A stretch of 64,000 bases of DNA. Origin: Natrinema sp031626495 (GTDB lineage: Archaea; Halobacteriota; Halobacteria; Halobacteriales; Natrialbaceae). This document shows positions 45,723 through 54,841 of this stretch, in pieces; position 1 is the first letter of the stretch, and each line of letters begins with the position of its first letter. Both the position numbers and the translations under genes were made by a program. The notes under the pieces are model-generated. The model saw nothing but the letters and a program-made list of their open reading frames with translations. It was not told the origin of the DNA and made no database searches. The stretch spans positions 66,254-130,253 of the forward strand of contig NZ_JAMQOJ010000011.1 of assembly GCF_031626495.1 (NCBI RefSeq), written 5' to 3'.

Positions 45723-46264
45723 CACGTGGTTGATTCGAGACGGTATAAAAAAGGGATGCTATGAACCATATATACCGATCAGTGGACACATATTCCTATA
45801 TAGTTATATTTTGACGGTGGCGATGGCGTCGAAACGCGGTCTCGTCGGGCGCTGAAACGCGACCGGTTCGGACGACCAACCATCGGACGCTCGAGGGGCG
45901 TCAGCTCTAATTCGGGCGCTGACGGCTTGGATACCCGGTATTCGGCGGTGAGAATTCGTGAAAGCGTCTGCGGCAGACACCCGCTACCGCCGATCAGAGA
46001 TCGCGGGGCGACGGCTATAGGGGTAGCTGCCAATATGGGTACCTGTCTATCCGCAGGGGGCGAAACCGCTCATACGAGGACGAACCGATTTGTTGCCCAT
46101 AGCTATATATCGCTATTTACCCCACCGCCACCAACTGTACCTATATGTACTCCTCCGTTCGGTAACCGGCCAGAAACGACCCCTTCAACGCTTCTCTACC
46201 GATGATCAGACATCTCTCTATAGATCCACGTATATTTATGTTCGAGCGATCGAAACCCCGCTCT
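45723..46264. other. Divergent intergenic region, pstS3 and AbrB-PhoU promoters
   Basis: About 540 bp between two phosphate-related divergent genes, without a credible gene. It holds the pstS3 promoter (45744-45763), AT-rich islands (TATTCCTATATAGTTATATTTT at 45790-45812; ATAGCTATATATCGCTATTT near 46100) and the leaderless promoter of the regulator near 46238. The AT islands may be regulator sites. Confidence 0.5.
45744..45763 (-). promoter_or_regulatory. pstS3 promoter with CATAGCATC element
   Basis: Minus-strand CATAGCATCCCTTTTTTATA, the same 20 nt as upstream of pstS2 and the same 22-nt distance to the ATG. Upstream of it both share a TATAT-rich stretch. Candidate phosphate-starvation operator. 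Confidence 0.75.
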
Positions 46265-47260
46265 ATGGAGACGCGAAAAGTCCAGGTGACGGGCGGATCG
46301 ACGTACACGGTTTCCCTTCCGAAGACGTGGGCGACCGCGAACGACGTCAGTGCCGGGACGACCGTCGAGTTCTATCCGGAAGACGATTCGCTGTTGCTGA
46401 CCCCGCAAAGCGAGACGGACCGACAGGAAGGCTCCCTCGACATCTCGAGCCTCGAGGGTGAGCGGCTGACCCGGGCCGTGATGACGATGTACGTCAGCGG
46501 CTTCGACATCATCCGTCTCGAGGCCAGTCGCATCACGACCGACCAGCGCCGGGCGATCCGGAGCGCGACGCAGGGACTGGTCGGCGTCGAAGTCCTCGAG
46601 GAGACCAGCGACAGCGTGGTCATTCAGGACCTGCTCGACTCCTCCGAACTCTCGATCGTCAACGCCGTCACGCGCATGCGACTAATTTCACAATCGATGC
46701 TCGAGGATGCCGTTCGGGCGCTGATCGAGGACGACGACGACATCGCCCACGACGTGATCGAGCGCGACGACGACGTCGACCGCCTCTGGCTCGTCGTCTC
46801 GCGGATTTTCCGCGCGACGCTTCGCTCGCCCCGAGCGGCCGAGGAACTGGGCGTCCCCCGCGAGGACTGCTTCGACTACCACTCCAGTGCCCGACAGCTC
46901 GAGCGAGTCGCTGACCACGCGACCAAGATCAGTAACCTCGCGCTCAAGCTCGACGAGATCCCCGACGACGTCGCTGACGCGCTCGCGGAACTGGAGGGCG
47001 ACGCCTCGACCGTGCTGGAGAAGTCGATGGACGCGCTGTTCGCCGAGGAGACCGAGAAAGCGAATCGGCTCGGCCACGACGCTCGCGAGGCCGTCCTCGA
47101 TATCGACGAGCACACGCGCCAGATCGACGACATGCTCCGCGATCTCGAGCCGGTTCAGGCCCAGTCGCTGGGGCTGATCGTCGACTCGCTGTCCCGGAGC
47201 GCCGACTACGGCGGTAACATCGCCGAGACGGCGCTGCAGAAGGCCGCGCCGCGTCCCTGA
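46265..47260 (+). CDS. AbrB/SpoVT-type DNA-binding domain fused to PhoU domain (phosphate regulator)
   Basis: 331 residues. An N-terminal swapped-hairpin AbrB-like domain (TRKVQVTGGSTYTVSLPKTW...AGTTVEFYPEDDSLLLTP, about 3-45) precedes a PhoU-like helical region (about 100-325; ARQLERVADHATKISNLALK is the hallmark helix). ATG 46265 lies 27 nt after TATTTATG, giving a leaderless transcript. Divergent from pstS3. It is a good candidate for the regulator of both pst operons, since both domains combine DNA binding with phosphate signalling. Confidence 0.9.
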   Translation: METRKVQVTGGSTYTVSLPKTWATANDVSAGTTVEFYPEDDSLLLTPQSETDRQEGSLDISSLEGERLTRAVMTMYVSGFDIIRLEASRITTDQRRAIRSATQGLVGVEVLEETSDSVVIQDLLDSSELSIVNAVTRMRLISQSMLEDAVRALIEDDDDIAHDVIERDDDVDRLWLVVSRIFRATLRSPRAAEELGVPREDCFDYHSSARQLERVADHATKISNLALKLDEIPDDVADALAELEGDASTVLEKSMDALFAEETEKANRLGHDAREAVLDIDEHTRQIDDMLRDLEPVQAQSLGLIVDSLSRSADYGGNIAETALQKAAPRP

Positions 47261-47482
47261 TCGCTCGAGCGCGACCACAGGTAGCAGTCACTGACACGCG
47301 CTTCGGCGTGGGAGTGACGCACTACGCCGTCGTCCCTGTCGACCGGGCAGTTCAGCGGAGTGCCGACGAATATCTTCCCCGAGCGCTGCTCTCGATCGCA
47401 GACGACGTCTGCGGGGGTCCGCTGCGTTCACTTTCACCGCTCTGCGGGAACTCTTTTTAAGCCCCACTACGAAAGGAGAGTG

Positions 47483-48757
47483 ATGGAACTCGACGATCAT
47501 GCCGAGGATCTCGCCTCCGACCTCGGTGTCGACAAAGAGGAGGTCAAAGACGACCTGCAGAACTTGGTGGAGTACAGCGTTCCGATCGACGAGGCTAAAC
47601 AGAGCCTTCGACGCAAATACGGCGACGGGTCCAGCGGCGGTGGCGGGACGCCGTCGGCGAAAGACATCGCCGATATCACGCCCGACGACAGCAACGTCAC
47701 CGTCACCGGCGTCGTCCTGACCGCGGGCGAGCGATCGATCCGCTATCAGGGCGACGATCACGTCATCGTCGAAGGCCGGCTGGCCGACGAGACCGGCGTC
47801 ATCGACTATACGGCGTGGGAGGACTTCGGCCTCTCCCCGGGCGATACGATCACCGCGGGCAACGCGGGCGTCCGCGAGTGGGACGGCGAACCCGAACTCA
47901 ATCTCGGCGAGAGTACCTCGCTCTCGTTCGAGGCGGAGTCGCGCGAGGTACCCTACGAAATCGGCGGCGACGCCGACCTGGCCGACCTGCGGACCGGCGA
48001 CCGCGCCGTCACGATCGAGGTCTCGGTGCTCGAGTGCGAGCGCAAGACTATCGACGGTCGCGACGGCGAGACGGACATCCTGAGCGGCGTCTTTGGCGAC
48101 GAGAGCGGTCGACTCCCCTTCACGAACTGGGACCCCGCCCCGGCGATCGAGGACGGCGGCACGGTTCGTATCGAGAACGCCTACGTTCAGGAGTTCCGGG
48201 GCGTTCCCGAGGTCAACGTCTCCGAGTTCTCGACGGTCACCCCGCTCGACCGCGAGATCGACGTCGGGAGCGACACCACGACGATGGACGTCGCCGACGC
48301 CGTCGGTACCGGCGGGATCTACGACGTCGAAGTCGTGGGCAACCTGCTCGCGGTCCGGGACGGCTCCGGACTGATCCAGCGCTGTCCGGAGTGTTACCGG
48401 GTCATACAGAAGGGACAGTGCCGGACCCACGGTGACGTCGACGGGATCGACGATCTACGCGTGAAGGCGATCCTCGACGACGGCACCGGCACCGTCACCG
48501 TCGTCCTCGACGACGAGCTGACCGAGCGGGTCTACGGCGGCACCTTGGACGGCGCCCTCGAGCAGGCTCGCGAGGCGATGGACCAGGAAGTCGTCGCGGA
48601 CACGATCCGCGAACGTATCGTCGGCCGCGAGTACCGCGTGCGCGGCCACCTCTCGGTCGACGAGTACGGCGCGAATCTCGACGCCGAGCACTTCGAGGAG
48701 AGCGACGACGATCCGGCCGCGCGTGCGACGGCCCTGCTCGAGGAGGTGGACGCATGA
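47483..48757 (+). CDS. rpa: Replication protein A (single-strand DNA-binding), three OB folds plus zinc finger
   Basis: 424 residues. Three OB-type repeats (GVVLTAGERSIRYQGDD..., EVSVLECERKTIDG..., and the C-terminal DDLRVKAILDDGTGTVTV) and a zinc finger CPECYRVIQKGQCRTHG (C-x2-C...C-x2-H, about residue 300). It binds single-stranded DNA in replication and repair. ATG 47483 (or GTG 47480) is 27 nt after TTTTAAG. First gene of the rpa-rpap-rpe operon seen in haloarchaea; the next gene overlaps by four bases. Confidence 0.94.
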   Translation: MELDDHAEDLASDLGVDKEEVKDDLQNLVEYSVPIDEAKQSLRRKYGDGSSGGGGTPSAKDIADITPDDSNVTVTGVVLTAGERSIRYQGDDHVIVEGRLADETGVIDYTAWEDFGLSPGDTITAGNAGVREWDGEPELNLGESTSLSFEAESREVPYEIGGDADLADLRTGDRAVTIEVSVLECERKTIDGRDGETDILSGVFGDESGRLPFTNWDPAPAIEDGGTVRIENAYVQEFRGVPEVNVSEFSTVTPLDREIDVGSDTTTMDVADAVGTGGIYDVEVVGNLLAVRDGSGLIQRCPECYRVIQKGQCRTHGDVDGIDDLRVKAILDDGTGTVTVVLDDELTERVYGGTLDGALEQAREAMDQEVVADTIRERIVGREYRVRGHLSVDEYGANLDAEHFEESDDDPAARATALLEEVDA

Positions 48758-50466
48758 GCGCGAACGGCGACGGAAACGGCGACGACGAGGTGCCGGGGCG
48801 AGAGATCGCCTACCGCCTGTTCGCCGCCGAGTACGACGACGCCTCGCTCTCCTACGCCGAGAGCGACGAAGAGCGGGCACCGAACTACGTGATCTCGCCG
48901 ACCGGTGCGCGGCTCAACCGCGTCTTCGCCGTCGGGACGCTCACCGAAGTCACGTCGGTCAACGACGAGATGGTCCGCGCCCGCGTCGTCGATCCGACCG
49001 GCGCGTTCGTCGTCTACGCCGGCCAGTACCAGCCCGACGAACTGGCGTTCTTAGAGCAGACCGAGCCGCCGGCTTTCGTCGCAGTGACGGGCAAAGCCCG
49101 GACCTTCCAGCCCGACGACTCCGACCAGGTCTATACGTCGATTCGACCCGAGAGCATCGCCACGGTCGACGCGGACACCCGCGATCGCTGGGTCGTCAGT
49201 GCAGCCGAACGGACGCTCGAGCGCGTCGGCACCTACGCCGCAGCCGCCGAGCTAGAGGCGAGTGGCGACGCACTGACCGACGCGCTGCTCGAGGCCGGCG
49301 TCGAATCCGGTCTCGCGGCGGGGATTCCGCTCGCGCAAGATCACTACGGGACGACGCCGTCGTACCTCGCGGCGCTGCGCGAGTGTGCGATCGAGGCCTG
49401 TGAGGTCGTCGCCGGCGACCGCGATCAGGTGAGCGGGCTCGACGTCGCACCCGACGGGACGAGCCCCGAGTTCGACGTGTCGTTCGACTCACTCGCGGAC
49501 CTCGAGCGCGTCGACGCCGACGCGCTCGAGACCGGTGGCGAGGCCGAACCCGAACCGGAATCGGCGGAGCCGGCACCGGAGCCAGAACCGGCGACGGCCA
49601 CGCCCGGCGGCGGCGAGCCGGACGCCGCGTCCGAGGAGGCCCACTCCGGATCCGCCGCTGGAACGGCCGCGAGCGCCGGTTCCGAGACGACCGACGTCGA
49701 CACCGAACCGGTAGCCGCGACTGCGAGTTCCGAATCGGAGTCGACCGCGAGCGACGTCGACGAACCGAGCGCCGACGCTGGCGTCGAAGAACCGGCCGAC
49801 GAAGGGACCGGGGAAGCGTCCGACGAAATCGCGACCGCACCCGAAGAAGAGGATCTCGGCGATTTCGACGCCGGCGACGCGGACGACGGCGGCATGTACG
49901 AGATGGACGACGAGGAACGCGAAGAGCTCGAGGAGCAGTTCGGCGCGGAGTTCACCACCGGTTCCGAAGTCGACGAACCCGGCACGGCCGACATCGACGT
50001 CCCCGAACCCGACGAGTCGGGGGTCGGCGGGAACGAGAGCGAGTCCGAGCCGGCGGCCGACGCTGGCAACTCCGCCGAGTCGGACGACGAACTCGGTGCA
50101 CCGCCCGAATCGGGGCTCGAGGCCACGGACGCCGACGGGGCGGACGAAATCGAGAGCGACGCAGAAACGGACGCCGCGGCCGAGGACGAATCGACGGCCG
50201 AGCCCGAAGCTGCGCCCGCAGACGAATCCGAAGCGGGAGACGTAGATGAAGACGAGGAACCCGCCGAAGACGTCGATCTCGAGTCCTACGTCGTCGAGAC
50301 GATGGAGCAACTCGACGACGGAAGCGGTGCCGATCGGGACGAACTGATCGAGACGGTCGCCGCGGACACCGGCGCGTCGGAAGACGACGTCGAAGACGCG
50401 ATCCAGGACGCGTTGATGGGCGGTCAGTGTTACGAGCCCGACGACGAGACGCTGAAAGCGATCTGA
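48754..50466 (+). CDS. RPA-associated protein (Rpap-like)
   Basis: 570 residues. N-terminal OB fold (REIAYRLFAAEYDDASLSYAESDEERAPNYVISPTGARLNRVF..., about 12-130), helical region to about 230, a long acidic low-complexity linker (about 250-505, Glu/Asp/Ala/Ser), and a C-terminal helical domain ESYVVETMEQLDDGSG...DVEDAIQDALMGGQCYEP like a winged helix. In Haloferax the rpap genes act with their cognate RPA, mainly in the rpa1 group. ATG overlaps the rpa stop (ATGA). Confidence 0.9.
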   Translation: MSANGDGNGDDEVPGREIAYRLFAAEYDDASLSYAESDEERAPNYVISPTGARLNRVFAVGTLTEVTSVNDEMVRARVVDPTGAFVVYAGQYQPDELAFLEQTEPPAFVAVTGKARTFQPDDSDQVYTSIRPESIATVDADTRDRWVVSAAERTLERVGTYAAAAELEASGDALTDALLEAGVESGLAAGIPLAQDHYGTTPSYLAALRECAIEACEVVAGDRDQVSGLDVAPDGTSPEFDVSFDSLADLERVDADALETGGEAEPEPESAEPAPEPEPATATPGGGEPDAASEEAHSGSAAGTAASAGSETTDVDTEPVAATASSESESTASDVDEPSADAGVEEPADEGTGEASDEIATAPEEEDLGDFDAGDADDGGMYEMDDEEREELEEQFGAEFTTGSEVDEPGTADIDVPEPDESGVGGNESESEPAADAGNSAESDDELGAPPESGLEATDADGADEIESDAETDAAAEDESTAEPEAAPADESEAGDVDEDEEPAEDVDLESYVVETMEQLDDGSGADRDELIETVAADTGASEDDVEDAIQDALMGGQCYEPDDETLKAI

Positions 50467-50473
50467 CTTCGCG

Positions 50474-51322
50474 ATGGGCGACGACTCCGGCCGACCGGCT
50501 CCGTCGGCCCCGCGATCGCCGTCGACGCGCCCGCTGGTCGAACCGATCCCCGGCGAGCCCGCCGCGACCGCAGCGATCGGCGACGAGCGCGCGCTGCTCG
50601 TCGCCGATTACCACGCCGGTTACGAGGCCGGCCTGCGGTACGAACGCGGCATCGACGTTCCCAGCCGGGCCGCCGACCGCCGCGACCTGCTCTGTGGGTT
50701 GCTCGAGCGCACCCGCCCCGATCGACTGGTCGTCTGCGGCGATCTGATGCACTCCATCGGCGACCCCGGCGGGGCAGAGCGCGGCGAACTCGAGGTGCTG
50801 TTCGAATCGTTCGCCGCCGAACTGGCGATCACCGTCGTCAAGGGCAACCACGACGGGCGCATCGAGACCTGGCTCGCGGACGACGACGAGATCGACGTCT
50901 CGGTCGCCGTCGAACCCGGCGCGGGCGTCGCGCTCGGGGACGTCGGCGTCTGTCACGGCCACACCTGGCCCGCACCGGCGGTCCTCGAGCGCGAGGTCGT
51001 CGTTCTCGGCCACGAACATCCCTGTGTGCGACTCGAGGACGAGGTCGGCGGCAGTCGCGTCGAGCGGGCGTGGCTGCGCGGCCGGCTCGATCCCGCACCC
51101 TTTCGCGACCGAACCGAGTACGAGGACGTGTCGTGGCTCGAGCGCGAGGGTGCGTCGCCGCCGCGTGTCGTCGTGCTCCCGGCGTTCAACGATCTCGTCG
51201 GCGGGACGTGGATCAACGTGGCTGGCCAGTCGTTTCTCTCGCCGTTCCTGCCCGACGGACTGGCCGACGGCGAGGCCTACCTTCTGGACGGGACGCGGCT
51301 CGGCCCGTACGAGTCGGTGTGA
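50474..51322 (+). CDS. Metallophosphoesterase of the RPA operon (Rpe-like)
   Basis: 282 residues. Calcineurin-like motifs in order: DYHAGYE (Asp-x-His), VVCGDLMHS (GD), VKGNHDGR (GNHD), VCHGHTW and VLGHEHPC (GHxH). Homologous to the third gene of the haloarchaeal rpa1 operon (rpe1). It probably acts on nucleic-acid or nucleotide phosphates; substrate unknown. Begins eight bases after the Rpap stop. Confidence 0.92.
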   Translation: MGDDSGRPAPSAPRSPSTRPLVEPIPGEPAATAAIGDERALLVADYHAGYEAGLRYERGIDVPSRAADRRDLLCGLLERTRPDRLVVCGDLMHSIGDPGGAERGELEVLFESFAAELAITVVKGNHDGRIETWLADDDEIDVSVAVEPGAGVALGDVGVCHGHTWPAPAVLEREVVVLGHEHPCVRLEDEVGGSRVERAWLRGRLDPAPFRDRTEYEDVSWLEREGASPPRVVVLPAFNDLVGGTWINVAGQSFLSPFLPDGLADGEAYLLDGTRLGPYESV

Positions 51323-51376
51323 ACGCGTCGTCTCCGGCCGGTGCGACCGCGCCGACCGCTATCACGGTCGACGGCG

Positions 51377-51694
51377 CTATCGTCGCACCGTCTCCGATCT
51401 GATCTCGTCGCCCTCGCGCCACTGATAATAGTAGTACTCGGTTCCGGCGATCTCCGTCACCGAGACGCTCGCCCGGTCCGGGACACCGTCGGGATACGTG
51501 TCCGGCTCGCCGTCCGCCGGCGTCGGTTTCGCTTCGTCATCGGCCGTCCGGTCCTCTTTCCAGGCCGCCAGCGTCTCGAGATAGCGGCTCGCTGTACGGA
51601 GCGTCGCCGGATCGCTACTCTCGAGTTCCGCGAGCGCCTCCCGATGGGTCCGATCCAGCGCCGCCGGCGGAGACGGGCGGTCGTCAGCGGTCAT
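51377..51694 (-). CDS. Haloarchaeal hypothetical protein (105 aa)
   Basis: 105 residues: helical N-terminus LDRTHREALAELESSDPATLRTASRYLETLAAWK, an acidic Pro-rich linker and a C-terminal strand region VSVTEIAGTEYYYYQWREGDEIRSETV. Resembles small haloarchaeal proteins of unknown function. No motif suggests catalysis. Convergent with the phosphoesterase gene. Confidence 0.7.
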   Translation of the reverse strand: MTADDRPSPPAALDRTHREALAELESSDPATLRTASRYLETLAAWKEDRTADDEAKPTPADGEPDTYPDGVPDRASVSVTEIAGTEYYYYQWREGDEIRSETVRR

Positions 51695-51855
51695 GTTCGT
51701 CGTGGACGGCCGGACAGCCTAAAGTACTCCGTTCCGGACCGTCTCGAGCACCGAAGTCTGTGATGTGTTGTCGATGGTGCTATTGACACCTAGTATTCAT
51801 TAATCCCCGACCACGCGTGGATTTATATACCAGAACGAGGTCCGTTCGGGTGACA

Positions 51856-52089
51856 ATGAACTCACAGAAACACCGTTCCACGACACAGATCGATCCGGTT
51901 CCCGACGACCTCGAATCGGCGCGAGCGAAACTGGTGTACATCTACCTCGAGGCGGCCGACGGCGCGACGGCCGAAGAACTGGGCGACATCCTTGCGATGA
52001 AGAAGATCAACATCCTGAGCGTCCTGAACTCGCTCTCGAGTGCGGGCTACATCGAGCGAACGGGCTCGGAGTACGTCGTCACGAATTGA
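51856..52089 (+). CDS. Small winged-helix transcription regulator (TrmB/MarR type)
   Basis: 77 residues from ATG 51856. Helix-turn-helix with DGATAEELGDILAMKKINILSVLNSLSSAGYIERTGSEYV, the winged-helix pattern of MarR/TrmB proteins. Only the DNA-binding domain is present. TTTATATACC is centred about 27 nt upstream of the transcript start. It sits next to glnA, convergent, so a role in nitrogen control is possible but unproved. Confidence 0.85.
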   Translation: MNSQKHRSTTQIDPVPDDLESARAKLVYIYLEAADGATAEELGDILAMKKINILSVLNSLSSAGYIERTGSEYVVTN

Positions 52090-52125
52090 TCGGCGAGTGA
52101 AGTGTCGGGGACGACGGTGCCGTCG

Positions 52126-52134
52126 CCGTTTTTG
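52126..52134 (+). terminator. T-tract after the small regulator gene
   Basis: CGTTTTTGC about 40 nt beyond the stop, in the convergent region with glnA; a plausible archaeal terminator. Confidence 0.35.
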
Positions 52135-52216
52135 CGCAGTGGTCCGAAAGAACGACAGCGATACCGGGCGGAATCGCCCGCACTGCAAGAGGTGGTCGGG
52201 TCCCGTCGCAGCGGCG

Positions 52217-53569
52217 TCAGAACGTCTCGAGGTAGCGGTCGAGCTCCCACTGGGAGACGTCGACGAGGTAGTCCTGGAACTCCTGTTCCTTGGCTTCGAC
52301 GAACTTCGGTCCGACGTGCTCGCCGAGCGCGCTGTAGATGACCTCGTCTTCCTCGAGGGCCTCGACGGCCTCGCCGAGGTTGGTCGGCAGCGTGTCGATG
52401 CCGTACTCTTCGCGCTTCTCCTCGTCGAACTCGTAGATGTTCTCGCGGACCGGGTCGGGACACTCGAGGTCGCGTTCGATCCCGTCGAGACCCGCGTGAA
52501 TCATGACGGCGAGCGCGAGGTAGGGGTTACAGGATGGGTCGGGAGAACGCAGTTCGACGCGCGACGCAGCCGGGACGCGGGCCGCGGGTTTGCGGATCAG
52601 CGCCGAGCGGTTGCGGTCCGACCAGGCGACGTAGACCGGCGCTTCGTAGCCGGGCACGAGTCGCTTGTAACTGTTCACCGTTGGGTTCGCGATCGCCGTG
52701 ATCGCCGGCGCGTGCTCGAGGATGCCGGCGATGAACGAGTGTGCGGTCTCCGAGAGGTCGAACTCGTCGTCGGCGTCGTGGAACGCGTTTTCGCCGTCCT
52801 CGAACAGCGAGAGGTGGGTGTGCATCCCCGAGCCGTTGATGCGCGGGATCGGCTTGGGCATGAACGTCGCGTGCTGGTCGTGCTGGGCGGCGATCGCGCG
52901 AACGACCGTACGGAACGTCGCGACGTTGTCGGCCGTCGTCAGGGCGTCGTCGTACTCGAAGTTGATCTCGTGCTGGCCGCGAGCGACCTCGTGGTGGCTC
53001 GCCTCGATCTCGAAGCCCATGTCCTCGAGGCCGTAGATGATGTCGCGGCGAACGTCGCTCGCGAGGTCTTTCGGCGCGAGGTCGAAGTAGCCGCCGTGGT
53101 CGCCCGTCTCCGTCGTCGCACGGCCGTCCTCGTCCTCCTCGAAGAGGAAGAACTCGGGTTCGGGCGCGGCGTTGACCGTGTAACCGAGGTCGTCGGCGCG
53201 CTCGAGGGCGTTCTTGAGAACGCGACGCGGGTCGCCCTCGAAGGGCTCGCCCGTCGAGGTATCGATGACGTCGCAGATCATCCGGGCCGACGCGCCGTCG
53301 TCGCGGTTCTGCCACGGCAGGATCGCGAACGTTTCGGGGTCGGGTTTGAGCCGCATGTCCGACTCCTGAATGCGAACGAAGCCTTCGATCGAGGAGCCGT
53401 CGAAGTAGATCCCCTCGGTAAACGCCTTCTCGGCCTGACGGGCCGGGACGGAGACGTTCTTGACAGTTCCCAGGATGTCGGTGAACTGTAGCCGCAGGAA
53501 GTCGATGTCCTGTTCCTCGATTTCGTCCAGTACGTCTTCCTCCACTCCGGTGAGATTTCCGTTCGTCAT
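52217..53569 (-). CDS. glnA: Glutamine synthetase
   Basis: 450 residues, type I. Recognised segments: IYFDGSSIEGFVRIQESDM, NAAPEPEFFLFEE, NGSGMHTHLSLF, PGYEAPVYVAWSDRNRSALIR and RVELRSPDPSCNPYLALAVM (substrate and metal sites). Makes glutamine from glutamate and ammonia. Start ATG 53569 follows AAGATG; TTTAATAC lies about 35 nt upstream. No second nitrogen gene is adjacent except the small winged-helix gene. Confidence 0.97.
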   Translation of the reverse strand: MTNGNLTGVEEDVLDEIEEQDIDFLRLQFTDILGTVKNVSVPARQAEKAFTEGIYFDGSSIEGFVRIQESDMRLKPDPETFAILPWQNRDDGASARMICDVIDTSTGEPFEGDPRRVLKNALERADDLGYTVNAAPEPEFFLFEEDEDGRATTETGDHGGYFDLAPKDLASDVRRDIIYGLEDMGFEIEASHHEVARGQHEINFEYDDALTTADNVATFRTVVRAIAAQHDQHATFMPKPIPRINGSGMHTHLSLFEDGENAFHDADDEFDLSETAHSFIAGILEHAPAITAIANPTVNSYKRLVPGYEAPVYVAWSDRNRSALIRKPAARVPAASRVELRSPDPSCNPYLALAVMIHAGLDGIERDLECPDPVRENIYEFDEEKREEYGIDTLPTNLGEAVEALEEDEVIYSALGEHVGPKFVEAKEQEFQDYLVDVSQWELDRYLETF

Positions 53570-53666
53570 CTTCTGCTCGGATAGTGCAAAGGATTCTAGT
53601 ATTAAAGCTCTGCTGTTGTGGGCGAATCTTCGTAAATGGGCGAAAAAGTGGATGGTTGTAATTTAT

Positions 53667-53679
53667 AATATGTCATATT
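53667..53679. repeat. Palindrome AATATG-T-CATATT upstream of glnA
   Basis: Perfect 6-bp inverted repeat with one-base spacer, about 100 bp upstream of the glnA start, in an otherwise AT-rich stretch. It could be a binding site for a nitrogen regulator. The flanking gene on the other side is convergent, so it most likely serves glnA. Confidence 0.5.
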
Positions 53680-53824
53680 GGGATCGAAGATGACGTTCCC
53701 CGGAAAAGTATTAACCGAATTGGATGACCGTTTACCGCTGGTGTCGATAATCGTCGCGTCAGTCCGTTCTTTCCCTAGTGCGTTCGCCCCGTTTCGCTAG
53801 GCAACCCGGACGTACGGCGTCAGG

Positions 53825-54178
53825 TCATCCGGACTCGTGGTGCTGCCGGTTGGCCGCCAGCCGAATACCGCTCAGTGCGGCCAAACTCGAGAGGCCAGCA
53901 TCGACGCTCGCCCGCCAGATCGTCGCCGACGCACGGAGAGCGTGTCGCCACGCCGTGATCGGTCCCGCTGTCGGTCGGTCGCCTCTCGGCGTGGTCGCTC
54001 GGGGCCGCTCCGCGAGCGTCGTCTCACAGACGGGGCAGACGTACGCGACGCGCTGGTTTCGCGAACGCAGGTCCCAGTCACCGTCGACGGGACTCGAGTG
54101 GTCGCACTCCCAGCAGAACAGCGTCGCTTTTCGACGCGTCGGCGCACCGTCGGTGGGGTCGGATGCGGGCCGGGTCAT
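53825..54178 (-). CDS. Haloarchaeal zinc-finger hypothetical protein (117 aa)
   Basis: 117 residues. Two CxxC pairs (LFCWECDHSSP and YVCPVCETTL) form a likely zinc ribbon near residues 22-54. The C-terminal half is basic and Ala-rich, with IWRASVDAGLSSLAALSGIRLAA possibly membrane-associated. No known family recognised. Confidence 0.65.
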   Translation of the reverse strand: MTRPASDPTDGAPTRRKATLFCWECDHSSPVDGDWDLRSRNQRVAYVCPVCETTLAERPRATTPRGDRPTAGPITAWRHALRASATIWRASVDAGLSSLAALSGIRLAANRQHHESG

Positions 54179-54400
54179 CGCGACAGGGTACGCACGCCAG
54201 CTATAAAATCACCCAACGTCGATCGTTCACACAAAACAGTCCGGCGGTGAATCATCGCTGCGACAACGTCCACCGATCCGAAAGCTAGCGGAAGACCGGA
54301 CGACTGCGACCGGTTCGTGGCCCGGTGTACGCCATCGGACGCTCGCTCCCGAACCGCCACGTCCGCCACAGGTTTCCCCAGCCGGGCCGTACCCCGTGAC

Positions 54401-54751
54401 ATGACCGCGTCCGACAAACCGAGCCGACTCGAGACTGGTGACGACCTCGACGCGTTCGTCGAGTCCCACGACGTGGCGCTCGTGGAGTTCTACACCAGCG
54501 GCTGTGCGATGTGCCAGGCCATGGAACCGGTGCTCGGAAACGTCGCTCGAGCGACCGACGTCGCGATCGGAATGGTCAATCCGGGCGACGACATCGAACT
54601 CGTCGATCGGTTCGACGTTCGGTCGGTACCGACGCTGATCCTGTTCGAAGACGGCGACGAGACAGCGCGATTGGCCGAGGGATTCCAGGGCGGTGACGCC
54701 GTCACCGACTTCCTCGCCGACCACGTACCGGCCGCCGTCGGAGCGAACTGA
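54401..54751 (+). CDS. Thioredoxin-family protein
   Basis: 116 residues. Thioredoxin fold with VALVEFYTSGCAMCQAMEPV (active-site CAMC, in place of the common CGPC), cis-Pro region RSVPTLILFEDG and a C-terminal helix. Probably a thiol-disulfide reductase. ATG 54401; an upstream in-frame start adds a basic stretch. It is upstream of the MrfB-like gene on the same strand, 90 bp apart. Confidence 0.93.
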   Translation: MTASDKPSRLETGDDLDAFVESHDVALVEFYTSGCAMCQAMEPVLGNVARATDVAIGMVNPGDDIELVDRFDVRSVPTLILFEDGDETARLAEGFQGGDAVTDFLADHVPAAVGAN

Positions 54752-54841
54752 GCGCTCCGCTCCCGTTCGTCTCACCGGGCCGCCGCCGCGGACCGTTCAC
54801 GTCGGCGAACGCTTATGGCCGCCCGCCGGCATTCCACGGCT

